The notes: generated from the sequence alone by a model not told the origin. A stretch of 58,026 nt of DNA from Parachlamydiaceae bacterium (GCA_025451995.1 JANWJE010000023.1:1-58026); one strand, 5' to 3'. Positions 1 through 8,472 are shown, counted from the first letter of the stretch. Made by a program: numbers and translations.

Positions 1-13
1 TTATAACCTCTGA

Positions 14-39
14 AATATTACGTATTAACACGTAATATT
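14..39. promoter_or_regulatory. Inverted repeat, possible operator upstream of T3SS operon
   Basis: AATATTACG (14-22) and CGTAATATT (31-39) form a perfect 9 bp inverted repeat with an 8 bp spacer, and a third direct half-site AATATTACG lies at 92-100. The rest of 1-220 is AT-rich leader with no gene. A closely similar motif lies upstream of the toxin-antitoxin pair near 9.2 kb. A regulator binding site is inferred only. Confidence 0.35.
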
Positions 40-220
40 GTTGTGCCAAAAAATAACTGTAATCAATAGAAAATCGGTACCTTATCTCTAAAATATTACG
101 TAACAATCGACGGAGTTAGGGATTAACCAGATCTATTTGATTCTCCCGGATTTTATTTATGACAAATAAGGGTTCATCTGCTAGCATATCAGCAAAAGCG
201 AAAGTTAAACGAGAACCATT

Positions 221-1171
221 ATGCGTAATTCCCTGAGGGAAAAATCTTTACCCCTGTTTTTTATCCTTTTACTTGCTTGCTTGTTTTCTAGCTGTGAATC
301 GCATCGCACAATTGTCAATGGCCTGGATGAAAAAGAAGCCAATGAAATTCTCGTTTTTCTATCATCAAAAGGAATAGATGCGACAAAGACACAGGCAATA
401 AGTGAAGCCGCTGGAGGGAGTAAAGGGGTCCTTTGGAACATCAGTGTCAATTCATCTCAAGCAAACGAAGCCATGGCTCTCCTCAATCAAGCTGGCCTGC
501 CGCGACGTCGAGGTGCAAATTTATTAAATATATTTTCGAACGTCGGGTTAGTCCCTTCGGGAATGCAAGAAAAGGTGCGTTATCAAGCAGGCTTGGCTGA
601 ACAAATTGCAAGTACGATTCGAAAAATTGATGGCGTCTTGGATGCCGATGTTCAAATTTCTTTTCCCGACGAAGATCCATTTAATCCGGCAGCGCCAAAA
701 CAAAAAATTACCGCTTCAGTCTATGTCAAACATTCAGGTGTCTTAGATGATCCCAATGCTCACTTAATTTCCCGAATTAAACGCTTGGTCGCCGGAAGTG
801 TCAATGGATTGGATTATGATAATGTGGCTGTCATCGGCGATCGCGCTCGCTTTACTGAAACTCCTCTAGGCGGTTTCACAGGGGTTGAAGAGGAACGCCC
901 TTATGTCAATGTCTGGTCGATCATCATTGCCAAAACTTCTTTAACCCGTTTTCGCGTGATCTTTTTTTCCTTCACACTCTTGATTCTTCTTCTCATTTTG
1001 ACCATCATTTGGCTATTGTGGAAATTATGGCCGGCTATTGAGGAAAATGGGGGGATAAAACAACTTTTCTCCTTTCATTCACAACAAGAAACCCCTAAGG
1101 AAGAAGAAAAAAAAGAAGAACCACCTGTGGAAAATCAAGAGAATAATCCGGAAGAAAAAGAAGTGCCATAG
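221..1171 (+). CDS. sctJ: Type III secretion inner-membrane ring lipoprotein SctJ (CdsJ/YscJ)
   Basis: Forms the inner-membrane ring of the type III secretion basal body. The N-terminus is a lipoprotein signal peptide with a lipobox ending at Cys25 (LFSSC). The two periplasmic ring-building domains follow: residues about 30-85 contain the EANEILVFLSSKGID segment typical of YscJ, and about 110-210 the second domain. A single membrane helix lies near residues 245-270, followed by a charged Glu/Lys-rich cytosolic tail. At 316 residues it is longer than YscJ but in the range of chlamydial CdsJ. It is the first gene of the sctJ-K-L-R-S-T run, and the next gene starts 10 bases after its stop. Identity is based on lipobox, domain pattern and gene order. 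Confidence 0.95.
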   Translation: MRNSLREKSLPLFFILLLACLFSSCESHRTIVNGLDEKEANEILVFLSSKGIDATKTQAISEAAGGSKGVLWNISVNSSQANEAMALLNQAGLPRRRGANLLNIFSNVGLVPSGMQEKVRYQAGLAEQIASTIRKIDGVLDADVQISFPDEDPFNPAAPKQKITASVYVKHSGVLDDPNAHLISRIKRLVAGSVNGLDYDNVAVIGDRARFTETPLGGFTGVEEERPYVNVWSIIIAKTSLTRFRVIFFSFTLLILLLILTIIWLLWKLWPAIEENGGIKQLFSFHSQQETPKEEEKKEEPPVENQENNPEEKEVP

Positions 1172-1181
1172 GGTTTAAGCG

Positions 1182-2021
1182 ATGGATAAAAGAGGCTACA
1201 TGTTCTTGAAAGTATTTATCAATCGATTTAGCCAATCAGGAGCTCATCCATTGGTCGACTTTCTTCCAAAAGAAGACAAAGAAACCATTCAGGCTATCGA
1301 GATTCATTCGACTAGCATAGAGCCGCTTTTAAAAAAAAATTTAAACCGTATTCATTATTCATGGTTGCAGCCCTTTATTCAAAAAACTCCTCCTCATTTA
1401 CAACATGTATTTCTTGCTTGCTTAAGCTCTGAACAGCAATCGACACCTTCAAATCACAGCTCACTTAAAACAACCCCTCTCGCAAAGCAATTCATTCTCG
1501 ATCAGCTCTTTGAAGAATTGAAAGTTGGAGATCATCTTCCCCTTGAATTCTTGCCGGAAAATGAATTTCTTATCCTCGCAGAGTGGACAAAAAAACAGCT
1601 GACTGATCTCGGCGATTATCTTGGTTTATTTGATTTAGCATCTGAAGTGAGGCATATCGTCAATCGGAACTATCTCAATAACATCTATCAATGCCTCTCC
1701 CCCATGCAACTTCACTATTTAAAAATCTGCCTCCGTCAAAAAGAACAACTCTCTTTTCCAAAAATGGGATTTGATCCAACGAAAGAAGATTGTCCAAAAT
1801 TAAAACAGATGATTCATCGACGTGGATTGCTGCGTTTGGGAAAAGCCCTCTGCGGACAACATCCGGATTTCATTTGGCATATCGCCCATCGACTCGATCG
1901 AGGCAGGGGAACAATTTTATTAAAAGAATATCAACCAGAGGAAATTCCAAGAGTCACATTGATTTTAAAGCAGCAATTACTCAATCTCATCACCTTCTTA
2001 AGAAGCCAAGGAAACCTGTGA
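1182..2021 (+). CDS. sctK: SctK-like T3SS accessory protein (position of chlamydial CT560)
   Basis: This soluble 279-residue protein sits between sctJ and sctL, the place occupied by CT560 in Chlamydia and by SctK/OrgA-type proteins in other systems. SctK proteins link the basal body to SctL and the cytosolic sorting platform. No motif was recognised with certainty; the C-terminal half (about 160-279) is helix-rich and basic. A start at the in-frame ATG at 1200 is possible, because AAGAGG lies 4 bases before it. The stop overlaps the GTG start of sctL, indicating translational coupling. The assignment rests mainly on gene order. Confidence 0.7.
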   Translation: MDKRGYMFLKVFINRFSQSGAHPLVDFLPKEDKETIQAIEIHSTSIEPLLKKNLNRIHYSWLQPFIQKTPPHLQHVFLACLSSEQQSTPSNHSSLKTTPLAKQFILDQLFEELKVGDHLPLEFLPENEFLILAEWTKKQLTDLGDYLGLFDLASEVRHIVNRNYLNNIYQCLSPMQLHYLKICLRQKEQLSFPKMGFDPTKEDCPKLKQMIHRRGLLRLGKALCGQHPDFIWHIAHRLDRGRGTILLKEYQPEEIPRVTLILKQQLLNLITFLRSQGNL

Positions 2022-2650
2022 GCAAGCACCTTTTTACTTTAATTCATGGCGACAGGATCCATCTTGCTCCGCAACAAAAACTTATTCCTGCACAAGATTT
2101 ATCCACTTTACAGGATGCCTCTGAAATTTTAAGTGCAATCAAACAAGATGCGGAAAACCACCGTCTCAATGTGATTAAAGAGTGTGAACAGCTGAAAGAG
2201 AATAGCTTTAAAGAGGGCTATGAAGAAGGGTATAGACAATGGACCGACCAGTTGATTCAATTTGAAAAAAAACTCGAAGAGCTCCATAAGGAGCTTCATC
2301 ATGCTATTATCCCTGTAGCCTTGAAAGCAGCAAAAAAAATTGTGGGGAGAGAAATCGCACTTTCAGAAGATGCGATTGTGGATATTGTCGCTTCAAATTT
2401 AAAAGCTGTTGCGCAACATAAAAAAATCACTATTTATGTAAATAAAAAAGACTTAGATGTCCTAGAAAAAAACAAGGCGCGCTTGCGTGAACTCTTCGAA
2501 CATTTAGAAAGCCTTTCTATCCGCTCAAGAGACGATATAGAACAGGGGGGATGCATCATAGAAACAGAAATCGGAATTATCAACGCGCAGATGGAACATC
2601 GCTGGATCATCTTAGAAAAAGCATTTGAAACCCTTCTTAAGGGGAGTTAA
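2018..2650 (+). CDS. sctL: Type III secretion stator protein SctL (CdsL/YscL)
   Basis: SctL is the stator-like regulator of the SctN ATPase in the cytosolic sorting platform, related to FliH and to V/F-type ATPase peripheral stalks. The start is taken as GTG 2018, which overlaps the preceding stop (GTGA); a longer open frame upstream overlaps sctK and is rejected. The 210-residue product has a charged helical middle (about 40-105, with KEGYEEGYRQW typical of FliH/YscL) and a C-terminal domain with the family-like segment VALKAAKKIVGREIALSEDAI. It sits directly before sctR, as in Chlamydia (CT561-CT562). Confidence 0.88.
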   Translation: MSKHLFTLIHGDRIHLAPQQKLIPAQDLSTLQDASEILSAIKQDAENHRLNVIKECEQLKENSFKEGYEEGYRQWTDQLIQFEKKLEELHKELHHAIIPVALKAAKKIVGREIALSEDAIVDIVASNLKAVAQHKKITIYVNKKDLDVLEKNKARLRELFEHLESLSIRSRDDIEQGGCIIETEIGIINAQMEHRWIILEKAFETLLKGS

Positions 2651-2651
2651 A

Positions 2652-3554
2652 ATGGTCTGTCAATTTTTAAAAAAAGCTAAACTTCCCCTTTTTTTACTCT
2701 TTATTTTATTTCTTATTGGGTGCATCCCGGAGAACCTTTATTCTCAAACAAATCAAACAGCAGCTTCAAAAACACAGACAAGCCATCCAACAGCAACACC
2801 TTCTAAAACCCTTAAAAAAGAACCGATCAATCATCAATCATCGAAATCATCCACAGCGATGCCAGCTGAATTAGGGAATCTAAAACGCCCTTCGCTCATT
2901 ACACAGGCGGTGCTCCTTTCGCTCCTTTCTTTAATGCCCTTTATCATCATGATTTTGACTTCTTTTCTCAAGATCGTGGTGGTCCTCTCTTTACTCCGGT
3001 CGGCATTAGGGGTACAACAAGCGCCGCCTAACCAAGTGATCAATGGTGTTGCCTTTTTGCTCAGCTTATTTATCATGTATCCAACAGGCGTACAAATGTA
3101 TGATGCTGCTCAATCGACGATCAATCAGAGATCTATCCCAGACTCTCTTTTGTCGCCTGATTCTTCAACATATGTCATTGAAGTCGCAACCGCAGCTGTT
3201 GAACCTATGAAGGCTTTTCTTAAACGAAACAGCTCAGGCCGCCATCAAGCGCTTTTTTATCGCTTAGCCTATAGAGGTCTTCCTGAAGATTATCGAGAAA
3301 GCTTAAAACCGGACGATATTATTATACTGGTCCCTTCTTATATTACCGGACAATTGAAGGATGCTTTTGAAATAGGGGTTTTGATTTATATTCCCTTTTT
3401 TGTCATTGACCTCGTCACTTCAAACATTTTGTTAGCCATGGGGATGATGATGCTGTCGCCTGTGACAATTTCAATGCCTCTCAAACTTTTCTTACTCGTC
3501 ATGCTCGATGGATGGACAATATTAATAGAGGGTCTGGTTAAAACATTTCAGTAG
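2652..3554 (+). CDS. sctR: Type III secretion export apparatus protein SctR (CdsR)
   Basis: SctR is a core component of the SctRST export gate in the inner membrane. The start ATG 2652 is preceded by GGGGAG at 2641-2646, so the upstream in-frame ATG at 2625 is not used. The 300-residue product begins with a hydrophobic signal-like segment ending near a Cys (LIGC) and then a Thr/Ser/Lys-rich linker. Such an N-terminal extension is known in chlamydial SctR and FliP. The FliP/SctR domain follows: membrane helices near 90-120, the conserved LLRSALGVQQAPPNQVINGVAFLLSL-type region, and C-terminal helices around 240-295 containing GMMMLSPVTISMPLKL. It is in operon with sctL and sctS. Confidence 0.96.
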   Translation: MVCQFLKKAKLPLFLLFILFLIGCIPENLYSQTNQTAASKTQTSHPTATPSKTLKKEPINHQSSKSSTAMPAELGNLKRPSLITQAVLLSLLSLMPFIIMILTSFLKIVVVLSLLRSALGVQQAPPNQVINGVAFLLSLFIMYPTGVQMYDAAQSTINQRSIPDSLLSPDSSTYVIEVATAAVEPMKAFLKRNSSGRHQALFYRLAYRGLPEDYRESLKPDDIIILVPSYITGQLKDAFEIGVLIYIPFFVIDLVTSNILLAMGMMMLSPVTISMPLKLFLLVMLDGWTILIEGLVKTFQ

Positions 3555-3563
3555 AGATTTACT

Positions 3564-3848
3564 ATGTTTCAAACGCAAGTTGTTCAGCTAGCCTATCAAG
3601 GCATGTTGCTAATATTGATTTTATCTGCGCCCCCCATCCTTGTAAGCATGTTTTTTGGGATTATTGTCGCTATCTTCCAAGCAGCTACTCAAATTCAAGA
3701 ACAAACGCTCTCTTTCACCATTAAATTAGTGGCAGTCACTTTAACATTGATGTTTTTAGGAGGGTGGCTAGGGGCCCAAATTATGTCTTTTGCAAATGAT
3801 ATTTTTACCAATTTTCCTCAATGGAGCCTGGTGAGTAGTAAGCAATGA
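3564..3848 (+). CDS. sctS: Type III secretion export apparatus protein SctS (CdsS)
   Basis: A small two-helix membrane protein of the SctRST export gate (FliQ family). It has 94 residues, as expected, with hydrophobic helices about 12-38 and 50-75 and the signature ATQIQEQTLSFTIKL between them. It follows sctR by 9 bases. The stop is followed after two bases by a 165 bp palindromic element that separates it from sctT, its usual direct neighbour. Confidence 0.96.
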   Translation: MFQTQVVQLAYQGMLLILILSAPPILVSMFFGIIVAIFQAATQIQEQTLSFTIKLVAVTLTLMFLGGWLGAQIMSFANDIFTNFPQWSLVSSKQ

Positions 3849-3850
3849 GG

Positions 3851-4015
3851 TAGACCTCTTGCATAACTTGCTTTATTTGATAAAACAGGAGATTTTTGGA
3901 TGGATTTATTGCCAAATTTTGAGAGAATATTTAATTAATATGGTCGAAAAATTTGGCAATAAAGACGCCAAAAAGATTCGTTTTAGCAAACAAATGAAGT
4001 TATGCAAGAGGTCTA
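3851..4015. mobile_element. MITE-like palindromic element, family 1, between sctS and sctT
   Basis: A 165 bp element bounded by TA. Its terminal inverted repeats are TAGACCTCTTGCATAACTT at 3851 and the complement at 3997-4015. Further inverted matches lie inside (a TTTGGCAATAAA-type segment in both arms). It has no coding capacity. The same element recurs at 14279-14444 and, with a TTTCGAAA variant of the terminus, at 50506-50842. TA at both ends matches target duplications of IS630/Tc1-mariner-type transposases, but no transposase is in the window. Confidence 0.85.
4006..4011 (+). promoter_or_regulatory. Ribosome binding site of sctT provided by a mobile-element end
   Basis: AAGAGG lies 4 bases before the sctT ATG at 4016 and belongs entirely to the right terminal repeat (AAGAGGTCTA) of the inserted element. 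No other Shine-Dalgarno sequence is available there. Confidence 0.6.
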
Positions 4016-4855
4016 ATGGGTGATTATGTCTCGCTTTATGTAAACACAGCTTTTGCTCAAAACGATTTCGTTCCATTCCTGTCTTTAATGTTCCTTTTTT
4101 TGGGAAGAATTCTTCCGATTATTTCACTCGTTCCTTTTTTTGGCGGTAAAGTTTTGCCACGCCCCGTCAAAGTAACTTTTGCCATTTCTCTTTTTACTAT
4201 TTTTCTTCCACAACTGCTTGTCGACACAAAGACGCCCCTCGATTTTAATCTCCAATTGGTCATCTTTATGGCAAAGGAACTCTTTGTAGGCCTGCTTCTC
4301 GGTTTTTTCTTAAGTATTCCCTTTATCATCGTCCAAAGCTCGGGAATTTTAATCGACCATCAAAGGGGGGGATCGAGTTTGATGGTCAACGATCCAACCA
4401 TTCAAAACCAATCGTCTCCTCTAGGAACAATTTTTAACTATGTATTGATCTACCTCTTTTTTTTGATGGATGGGCCCTTTCTTGTCCTGGAAATTATTTC
4501 TCAATCGTATACGATTCTACCGCCTGATAAAATGTTAAACGCCTCATTCTTTAGCGATACCTCCCAAGTGGTGCAGTACACGACCAAACTTTTAGGCCAT
4601 GTCATGATTTTAAGCACCCAGCTTGCAGCCCCTGCCCTAATCATGGTTTTGATGACCGATTTCTTTTTAGGGATTGCCAACCGATTAGCGCCTCAAGTGC
4701 AAATCACTTTTCTTGGAATGCCTTTAAAATCCCTGCTTGCTCTTGTCATTGTTTTTTTCGGATGGACCCTTTTCAACAAAGAGATCGTCGCTCAAGGATA
4801 TAAAGCGCTAGATTATGTCGCTTACCTCGTTAAACAAATGAAGCCTTCTTCTTAA
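4016..4855 (+). CDS. sctT: Type III secretion export apparatus protein SctT (CdsT)
   Basis: SctT (FliR/YscT family) completes the SctRST export gate. The 279-residue product is strongly hydrophobic. Family signatures are visible: RILPIISLVPFFGGK near the N-terminus, KELFVGLLLGFFLSIPFIIVQSSG in the middle, and FFLGIANRLAPQVQITFLGMPLKS near the C-terminus. The ATG directly abuts the right end of the element at 3851-4015, so the gene has been separated from its normal leader. It is the last gene of the operon; a hairpin terminator follows. Confidence 0.95.
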   Translation: MGDYVSLYVNTAFAQNDFVPFLSLMFLFLGRILPIISLVPFFGGKVLPRPVKVTFAISLFTIFLPQLLVDTKTPLDFNLQLVIFMAKELFVGLLLGFFLSIPFIIVQSSGILIDHQRGGSSLMVNDPTIQNQSSPLGTIFNYVLIYLFFLMDGPFLVLEIISQSYTILPPDKMLNASFFSDTSQVVQYTTKLLGHVMILSTQLAAPALIMVLMTDFFLGIANRLAPQVQITFLGMPLKSLLALVIVFFGWTLFNKEIVAQGYKALDYVAYLVKQMKPSS

Positions 4856-4858
4856 CTC

Positions 4859-4896
4859 ACCTTATGCACTTAGTGGCATAAGGTATTCATTTTTAT
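4859..4896 (+). terminator. Rho-independent terminator after sctT
   Basis: ACCTTATGC (4859-4867) pairs with GCATAAGGT (4876-4884) across an 8-base loop, followed by ATTCATTTTTAT. It lies just after the sctT stop, the expected end of the T3SS operon. Confidence 0.6.
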
Positions 4897-4941
4897 AAAG
4901 TTAGCTTCTAAAGTATTTTGTATCATAAAACTCCTATTATT

Positions 4942-5017
4942 TACCTCTTGCATAAGTAGCTTTGCTTGCAACGGAAGTTCCACTTTTTGATGCAAAGCGA
5001 ATTACGCAAGAGGTCTA
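4942..5017. mobile_element. Short deletion derivative of MITE family 1
   Basis: TACCTCTTGCATAAGTAGC at the left and GAATTACGCAAGAGGTCTA at the right enclose only about 40 bp, so this is an internally deleted copy of 76 bp. Its final CTA is the stop codon (TAG on the minus strand) of sua5. A CGGAAGTTCC core is shared with the remnant at 46735-46794. Confidence 0.7.
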
Positions 5018-5944
5018 TTGTTGAGCAGCTCGAGTCAAACGCTCGGCAATGGTTTCCCAAAGTCCCTCTTTGGGAAAATTCATATCTATCCATGCAGCAT
5101 CAATCTTTTCTTCATCGAGCTTCCGAAGAAAATGATAGAGATTTTTTGCAACATCTTCAGGATCTGAGAGAGATCCTAAAACAAAAACCCTCTTCGCATG
5201 CTTATAGTTTCTTTCTATAAATCCTAACATACAAGGAAATTCTTCATCTAAATTTTCAGTTAAATGGAGTGTAGCTTTTGGGGCATAATGTTTAAAGAGC
5301 TGACCGGGAGAAAGGGGTTTGGCATTTTTCCCTTTTTCTAAAAAATGAGGTTGATACCCTAAGATTGGAGTGAATTGCTCCGATGAAATAGCCCCAAACC
5401 TCACAATATTCCACCTGTTTTCATTGTAAAGAAGAATTGTCGATTCCACCCCTTTTTTGCATTCCCCCCCATCCAAAATGGGAAAATTCATTCCAAAATC
5501 TTGTTCGATGTGATCTGGGCGAGTTGCTGAGGGACGCCCCGATACATTTGCTGAGGGCATGACCAATGGGCCGGTCGATTCAATAATCTGTCGAGTGAGG
5601 GAATGATCGGGTATTCTAAACCCTGCAGTGGGTAAGCCTGCTCGAGCGATGGATGGAACTGTATCATTTACAGGGAGAATGCAGGTCAGGGGACCGGGCC
5701 AAAAATTTTTAGCTAATTCTTCAAACCCAACAGGGATGGTATGAGTATATTTAAAGATTTGATCGATAGTTGAAAGGTGAATAATGAGCGGATTGATTTT
5801 GGGTCGATTCTTCAATTCAAAAATTTTTTCTATCGCTTTTGGTTGATCCAAACAAGCGGCCAACCCGTAGACCGTTTCGGTTGGAACCCCGACAACATTT
5901 CCTGAACGAAGGAGTGAAATAGCTTGTTCAATTTCTATCCTCAT
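5015..5944 (-). CDS. sua5: Threonylcarbamoyl-AMP synthase Sua5/TsaC
   Basis: It makes L-threonylcarbamoyladenylate from Thr, bicarbonate and ATP, the first step of t6A37 tRNA modification; TsaE is also encoded in the window (20.1 kb). The N-terminal YrdC domain spans residues about 5-185, with GNVVGVPTETVYGLAA, KNRPKINPLIIH and the PSANVSGRPSATR motif. The C-terminal Sua5 domain is about 195-305 with LSPGQLFKHYAPKA. At 309 residues it is a full-length Sua5 rather than the shorter TsaC. It overlaps the end of sufS by ATGA. Its TAG stop lies in the end of an inserted element. Confidence 0.95.
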   Translation of the reverse strand: MRIEIEQAISLLRSGNVVGVPTETVYGLAACLDQPKAIEKIFELKNRPKINPLIIHLSTIDQIFKYTHTIPVGFEELAKNFWPGPLTCILPVNDTVPSIARAGLPTAGFRIPDHSLTRQIIESTGPLVMPSANVSGRPSATRPDHIEQDFGMNFPILDGGECKKGVESTILLYNENRWNIVRFGAISSEQFTPILGYQPHFLEKGKNAKPLSPGQLFKHYAPKATLHLTENLDEEFPCMLGFIERNYKHAKRVFVLGSLSDPEDVAKNLYHFLRKLDEEKIDAAWIDMNFPKEGLWETIAERLTRAAQQ

Positions 5945-7161
5945 GACTTTAACAATTGAATGGCATTTTTTAGCGAAATGATAAAAGTGTCAATCTCCTC
6001 TTTGGTATTGTAACAACCAAAAGAGGCTCTTGCCGTGGCTGGAATATTAAAAAATTGCATGACCGGTTGAGCGCAATGATGCCCGGTTCGAATGGCAATG
6101 CCTTTTAAATCTAAAAATGTTCCGAGATCGAGTGGGTGGACCCCTTCAATGATATAACTGATCAATGCTCCCTTTTGCGATGCCTCCCCAATGATTTTTA
6201 ACTCCGGAAGCTCTTTCATTTGGAAAGTCGCATAAGACAGCAATTCAGATTCCCATCGATGAATAGCATCCATACCAATGGCTTGAACATAATCGATCGC
6301 TTCTCCCAAGCCGATCACTTCAGCTATCATGGGAGTTCCGGCCTCAAATTTAAGAGGAAGGGTATTGTAAGTTGTTTTTGTAAATGAAACCGATTCAATC
6401 ATGTCCCCTCCCCCTTGATATGGGGGCATTTGATTGAGAATCTCTTTTTTACCATACAAAATTCCAATTCCGGTAGGTCCCATGAGTTTATGGCCGGAAA
6501 AAACAAAAAAATCACAGTCTAAATCAATCACATCGATGGGTAGATGAGGGGTCGATTGCGCTCCATCGACTAAGACTTTTGCGCCTGCTGCATGCGCCAT
6601 TTGCACGATTTCTTTGATAGGATTCAATGTTCCAAGGGAGTTAGAAATATGGGCTACAGCCACCAAACGCGTGCGCGGATTCAATAATTCCTGGTATTCT
6701 TCAATCAGGAGCTCTCCCTTTTGATTCATAGGAATCACTTTTAACACAGCGCCCCGATCTTCGCATAGGATTTGCCATGGGACGATATTGGAATGGTGTT
6801 CCATAGCTGAGATTAAAATTTCGTCACCCTTTTTTACGAACGCTTTGCCAAACGAATAGGCGGCCATATTGATCGATTCTGTTGTTCCCCTCGTAAAAAT
6901 AATTTCTTCATCATTTGCTGCATTGAGGAAAGCTTTAATTTTTTTTCTTGATTGTTGATATCTTTCAGTCGAATTTAAAGCTAATTCATAGACTGCCCGG
7001 TGAACGGTGCCGTAATGGTTTCGATAAAAATCAGCCATGCAATCAATGACTGAATTTGGCTTTTGGGCAGTAGCAGCCGAATCAAAATAAATTAAAGGTT
7101 TGCCATGCATTGTCTTAGCCAGCATGGGAAAATCTTTTCTGATTTTTTGAACATCAAACAT
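5941..7161 (-). CDS. sufS: Cysteine desulfurase SufS
   Basis: A PLP-dependent group II cysteine desulfurase supplying sulfur to the SufBCD scaffold. The 406-residue protein has the expected length. Visible are the N-terminal FPMLAKTMHGKPLIYFDSAATAQKP-type opening, the PLP-lysine motif FSGHKLMGPTGIGILYG near 220-240, and RTGHHCAQPVMQ near 365-377 with the catalytic Cys. Chlamydia keeps sufB-C-D-S contiguous; here sufS is separated from sufD by about 3.5 kb of accessory DNA. It overlaps sua5 by 4 bases. Confidence 0.96.
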   Translation of the reverse strand: MFDVQKIRKDFPMLAKTMHGKPLIYFDSAATAQKPNSVIDCMADFYRNHYGTVHRAVYELALNSTERYQQSRKKIKAFLNAANDEEIIFTRGTTESINMAAYSFGKAFVKKGDEILISAMEHHSNIVPWQILCEDRGAVLKVIPMNQKGELLIEEYQELLNPRTRLVAVAHISNSLGTLNPIKEIVQMAHAAGAKVLVDGAQSTPHLPIDVIDLDCDFFVFSGHKLMGPTGIGILYGKKEILNQMPPYQGGGDMIESVSFTKTTYNTLPLKFEAGTPMIAEVIGLGEAIDYVQAIGMDAIHRWESELLSYATFQMKELPELKIIGEASQKGALISYIIEGVHPLDLGTFLDLKGIAIRTGHHCAQPVMQFFNIPATARASFGCYNTKEEIDTFIISLKNAIQLLKS

Positions 7162-7270
7162 TTTAGTACCAACAATTTCTTCTAAACAACTATACCATAT
7201 CTCCCTTTACAAATAAATCATTTCTCATTAGATTCCTCATCGCTCAAATTCTATTCAAAAAGGAGCTTTT

Positions 7271-8320
7271 ATGTTTGCCATCACCCATTCAAGGCATATT
7301 CATTTGCCTACAGGCTTGCAAAGATTATCTAGAAATACTGAAACACATCCCTTTCGTTCATTATTCCAAAACCGTCATATCAGGCACAATCATCGGCAAA
7401 GAGATTTTGGAACCGATTCTTTTTCTGAAAGCCCCTCCTGGATTAAAGTCTCAATCGCCGCAGTAGCTCTGTTTGCTCTTGTTGGTGCAAACTCTCTCAA
7501 AATGGTTGAACCGGGTCATGTGGGAGTTGTCGTCAACTTATTCGGAGAGAAACAAGGGGTTCAAGAAAAAGAGCGCGGTGTGGGTGTACAATTCATCCCT
7601 TTTTGGAAAACAATGTATAAGTTCCCCACTTTTGAACAAAACCATGTCTGGGAGAAAGAAAAAAAATTCACCTTCCAAACATCTGAGGGCCTTGTAGTCG
7701 ATGCTGCAATGGGGGTCACATACCATCTGCAACCAGATAAAATCCATATCTTATTTGCAAAATATCGTAGGGGAATGGATGAAATCACGCATGTGTTTCT
7801 GCACAATTACATTCGCGATGCAATTAATACTTGTGCCTCCAAATTAAAAATTGAAGATCTCTATGGAGTTGCCAAAGAACAATTCATGTTAGATATTCAA
7901 AAGATTGTTCACGACAAATTAAAAGAAGAAGGAATTGTCATAGGGAGAATCTATCTCATTGGCAATTTAAATTTACCATCTAATGTTGTTGCAGCACTCA
8001 ACGATAAAATTGCAGCCATTCAACAGGCTCAACAACGGGAAAATGATTTAAGAAAGGAACAAGCTAATGTCGATATCCTTCGTGTTAAAGCCCAAGGCGA
8101 TGCTGATATCCTTCGCGTTAAAGCTCAAGGCGAAGCTGATAGCTTATTGATCACTGCAAAAGCTCAAGCAGAAGCTAACCAAAAGATCTCAAATTCATTG
8201 ACAGATAAACTACTCGAGTTAGAAAGAGTAAAGAAATGGGATGGGATAAGTCCTAAAGTTGTTGGCGGAAGCGGCACTATACCTATTCTGGGGGATTTGG
8301 GCATCACAGCGAAAAAATAA
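7271..8320 (+). CDS. SPFH/band 7 (prohibitin-like) membrane protein
   Basis: A 349-residue protein of the stomatin/prohibitin superfamily, which scaffolds membrane microdomains and protease complexes. The N-terminus (1-55) is rich in His, Arg and Asn and unlike the family. A membrane helix lies at about 57-78, the SPFH domain (VEPGHVGVVVNLFGEKQGV...) at about 80-250, and a charged coiled-coil at about 255-330. It starts after AAGGAG at 7260-7265. The coiled coil contains an exact-length tandem duplication of 11 residues. It lies between sufS and the toxin-antitoxin pair in the stretch that splits the suf genes. Its function here is unknown. Confidence 0.88.
   Translation: MFAITHSRHIHLPTGLQRLSRNTETHPFRSLFQNRHIRHNHRQRDFGTDSFSESPSWIKVSIAAVALFALVGANSLKMVEPGHVGVVVNLFGEKQGVQEKERGVGVQFIPFWKTMYKFPTFEQNHVWEKEKKFTFQTSEGLVVDAAMGVTYHLQPDKIHILFAKYRRGMDEITHVFLHNYIRDAINTCASKLKIEDLYGVAKEQFMLDIQKIVHDKLKEEGIVIGRIYLIGNLNLPSNVVAALNDKIAAIQQAQQRENDLRKEQANVDILRVKAQGDADILRVKAQGEADSLLITAKAQAEANQKISNSLTDKLLELERVKKWDGISPKVVGGSGTIPILGDLGITAKK
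8072..8137 (+). repeat. 33 bp tandem duplication in the SPFH gene
   Basis: Two adjacent 33 bp units (8072-8104 and 8105-8137) encode DILRVKAQGDA and DILRVKAQGEA. They differ at a few bases and lie in the coiled-coil part of the protein, keeping frame. Confidence 0.85.
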
Positions 8321-8335
8321 GGGCATTATTAGACC

Positions 8336-8390
8336 TTGATGGGGACTTTTTCTAGAAAAATCCCCCCATCATGGCTTGAAATTCCTATCC
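8336..8390. repeat. Truncated palindrome, family 3
   Basis: TGATGGGGACTTTTTCTAGAAAAA followed by CCCCCCATCATGGCTTGAAATTCC matches the core and right arm of the fuller palindrome at 9262-9348 but lacks most of the left arm. It lies just after the SPFH gene and directly against a half copy of family 2. Confidence 0.75.
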
Positions 8391-8393
8391 ATC

Positions 8394-8470
8394 TATGCCT
8401 TTTGCGATCGTTCAACCGCGAGAGCTTTCGCACAGCTTAAAAATTCAAATTTTGAAGTTGTTTCGGTATA
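8394..8470. repeat. Right half of palindromic element, family 2
   Basis: From TATGCCTTTTGCGATCG to GTTTCGGTATA this is the right arm of the family 2 element found whole at 15722, 27479, 44843 and 48846. The left arm is missing, so this is a truncated copy at the edge of the toxin-antitoxin insertion. Confidence 0.8.
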
Positions 8471-8472
8471 CT

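Noticed and set aside
1790-2017. Longer start for sctL overlapping sctK
   Set aside because: This part lies in another frame of sctK and does not resemble SctL; GTG 2018 overlapping the sctK stop gives the expected length.
4966-5220. Plus-strand ORF opposite the end of sua5
   Set aside because: It is antisense to a well-conserved sua5 gene and begins in a MITE copy.
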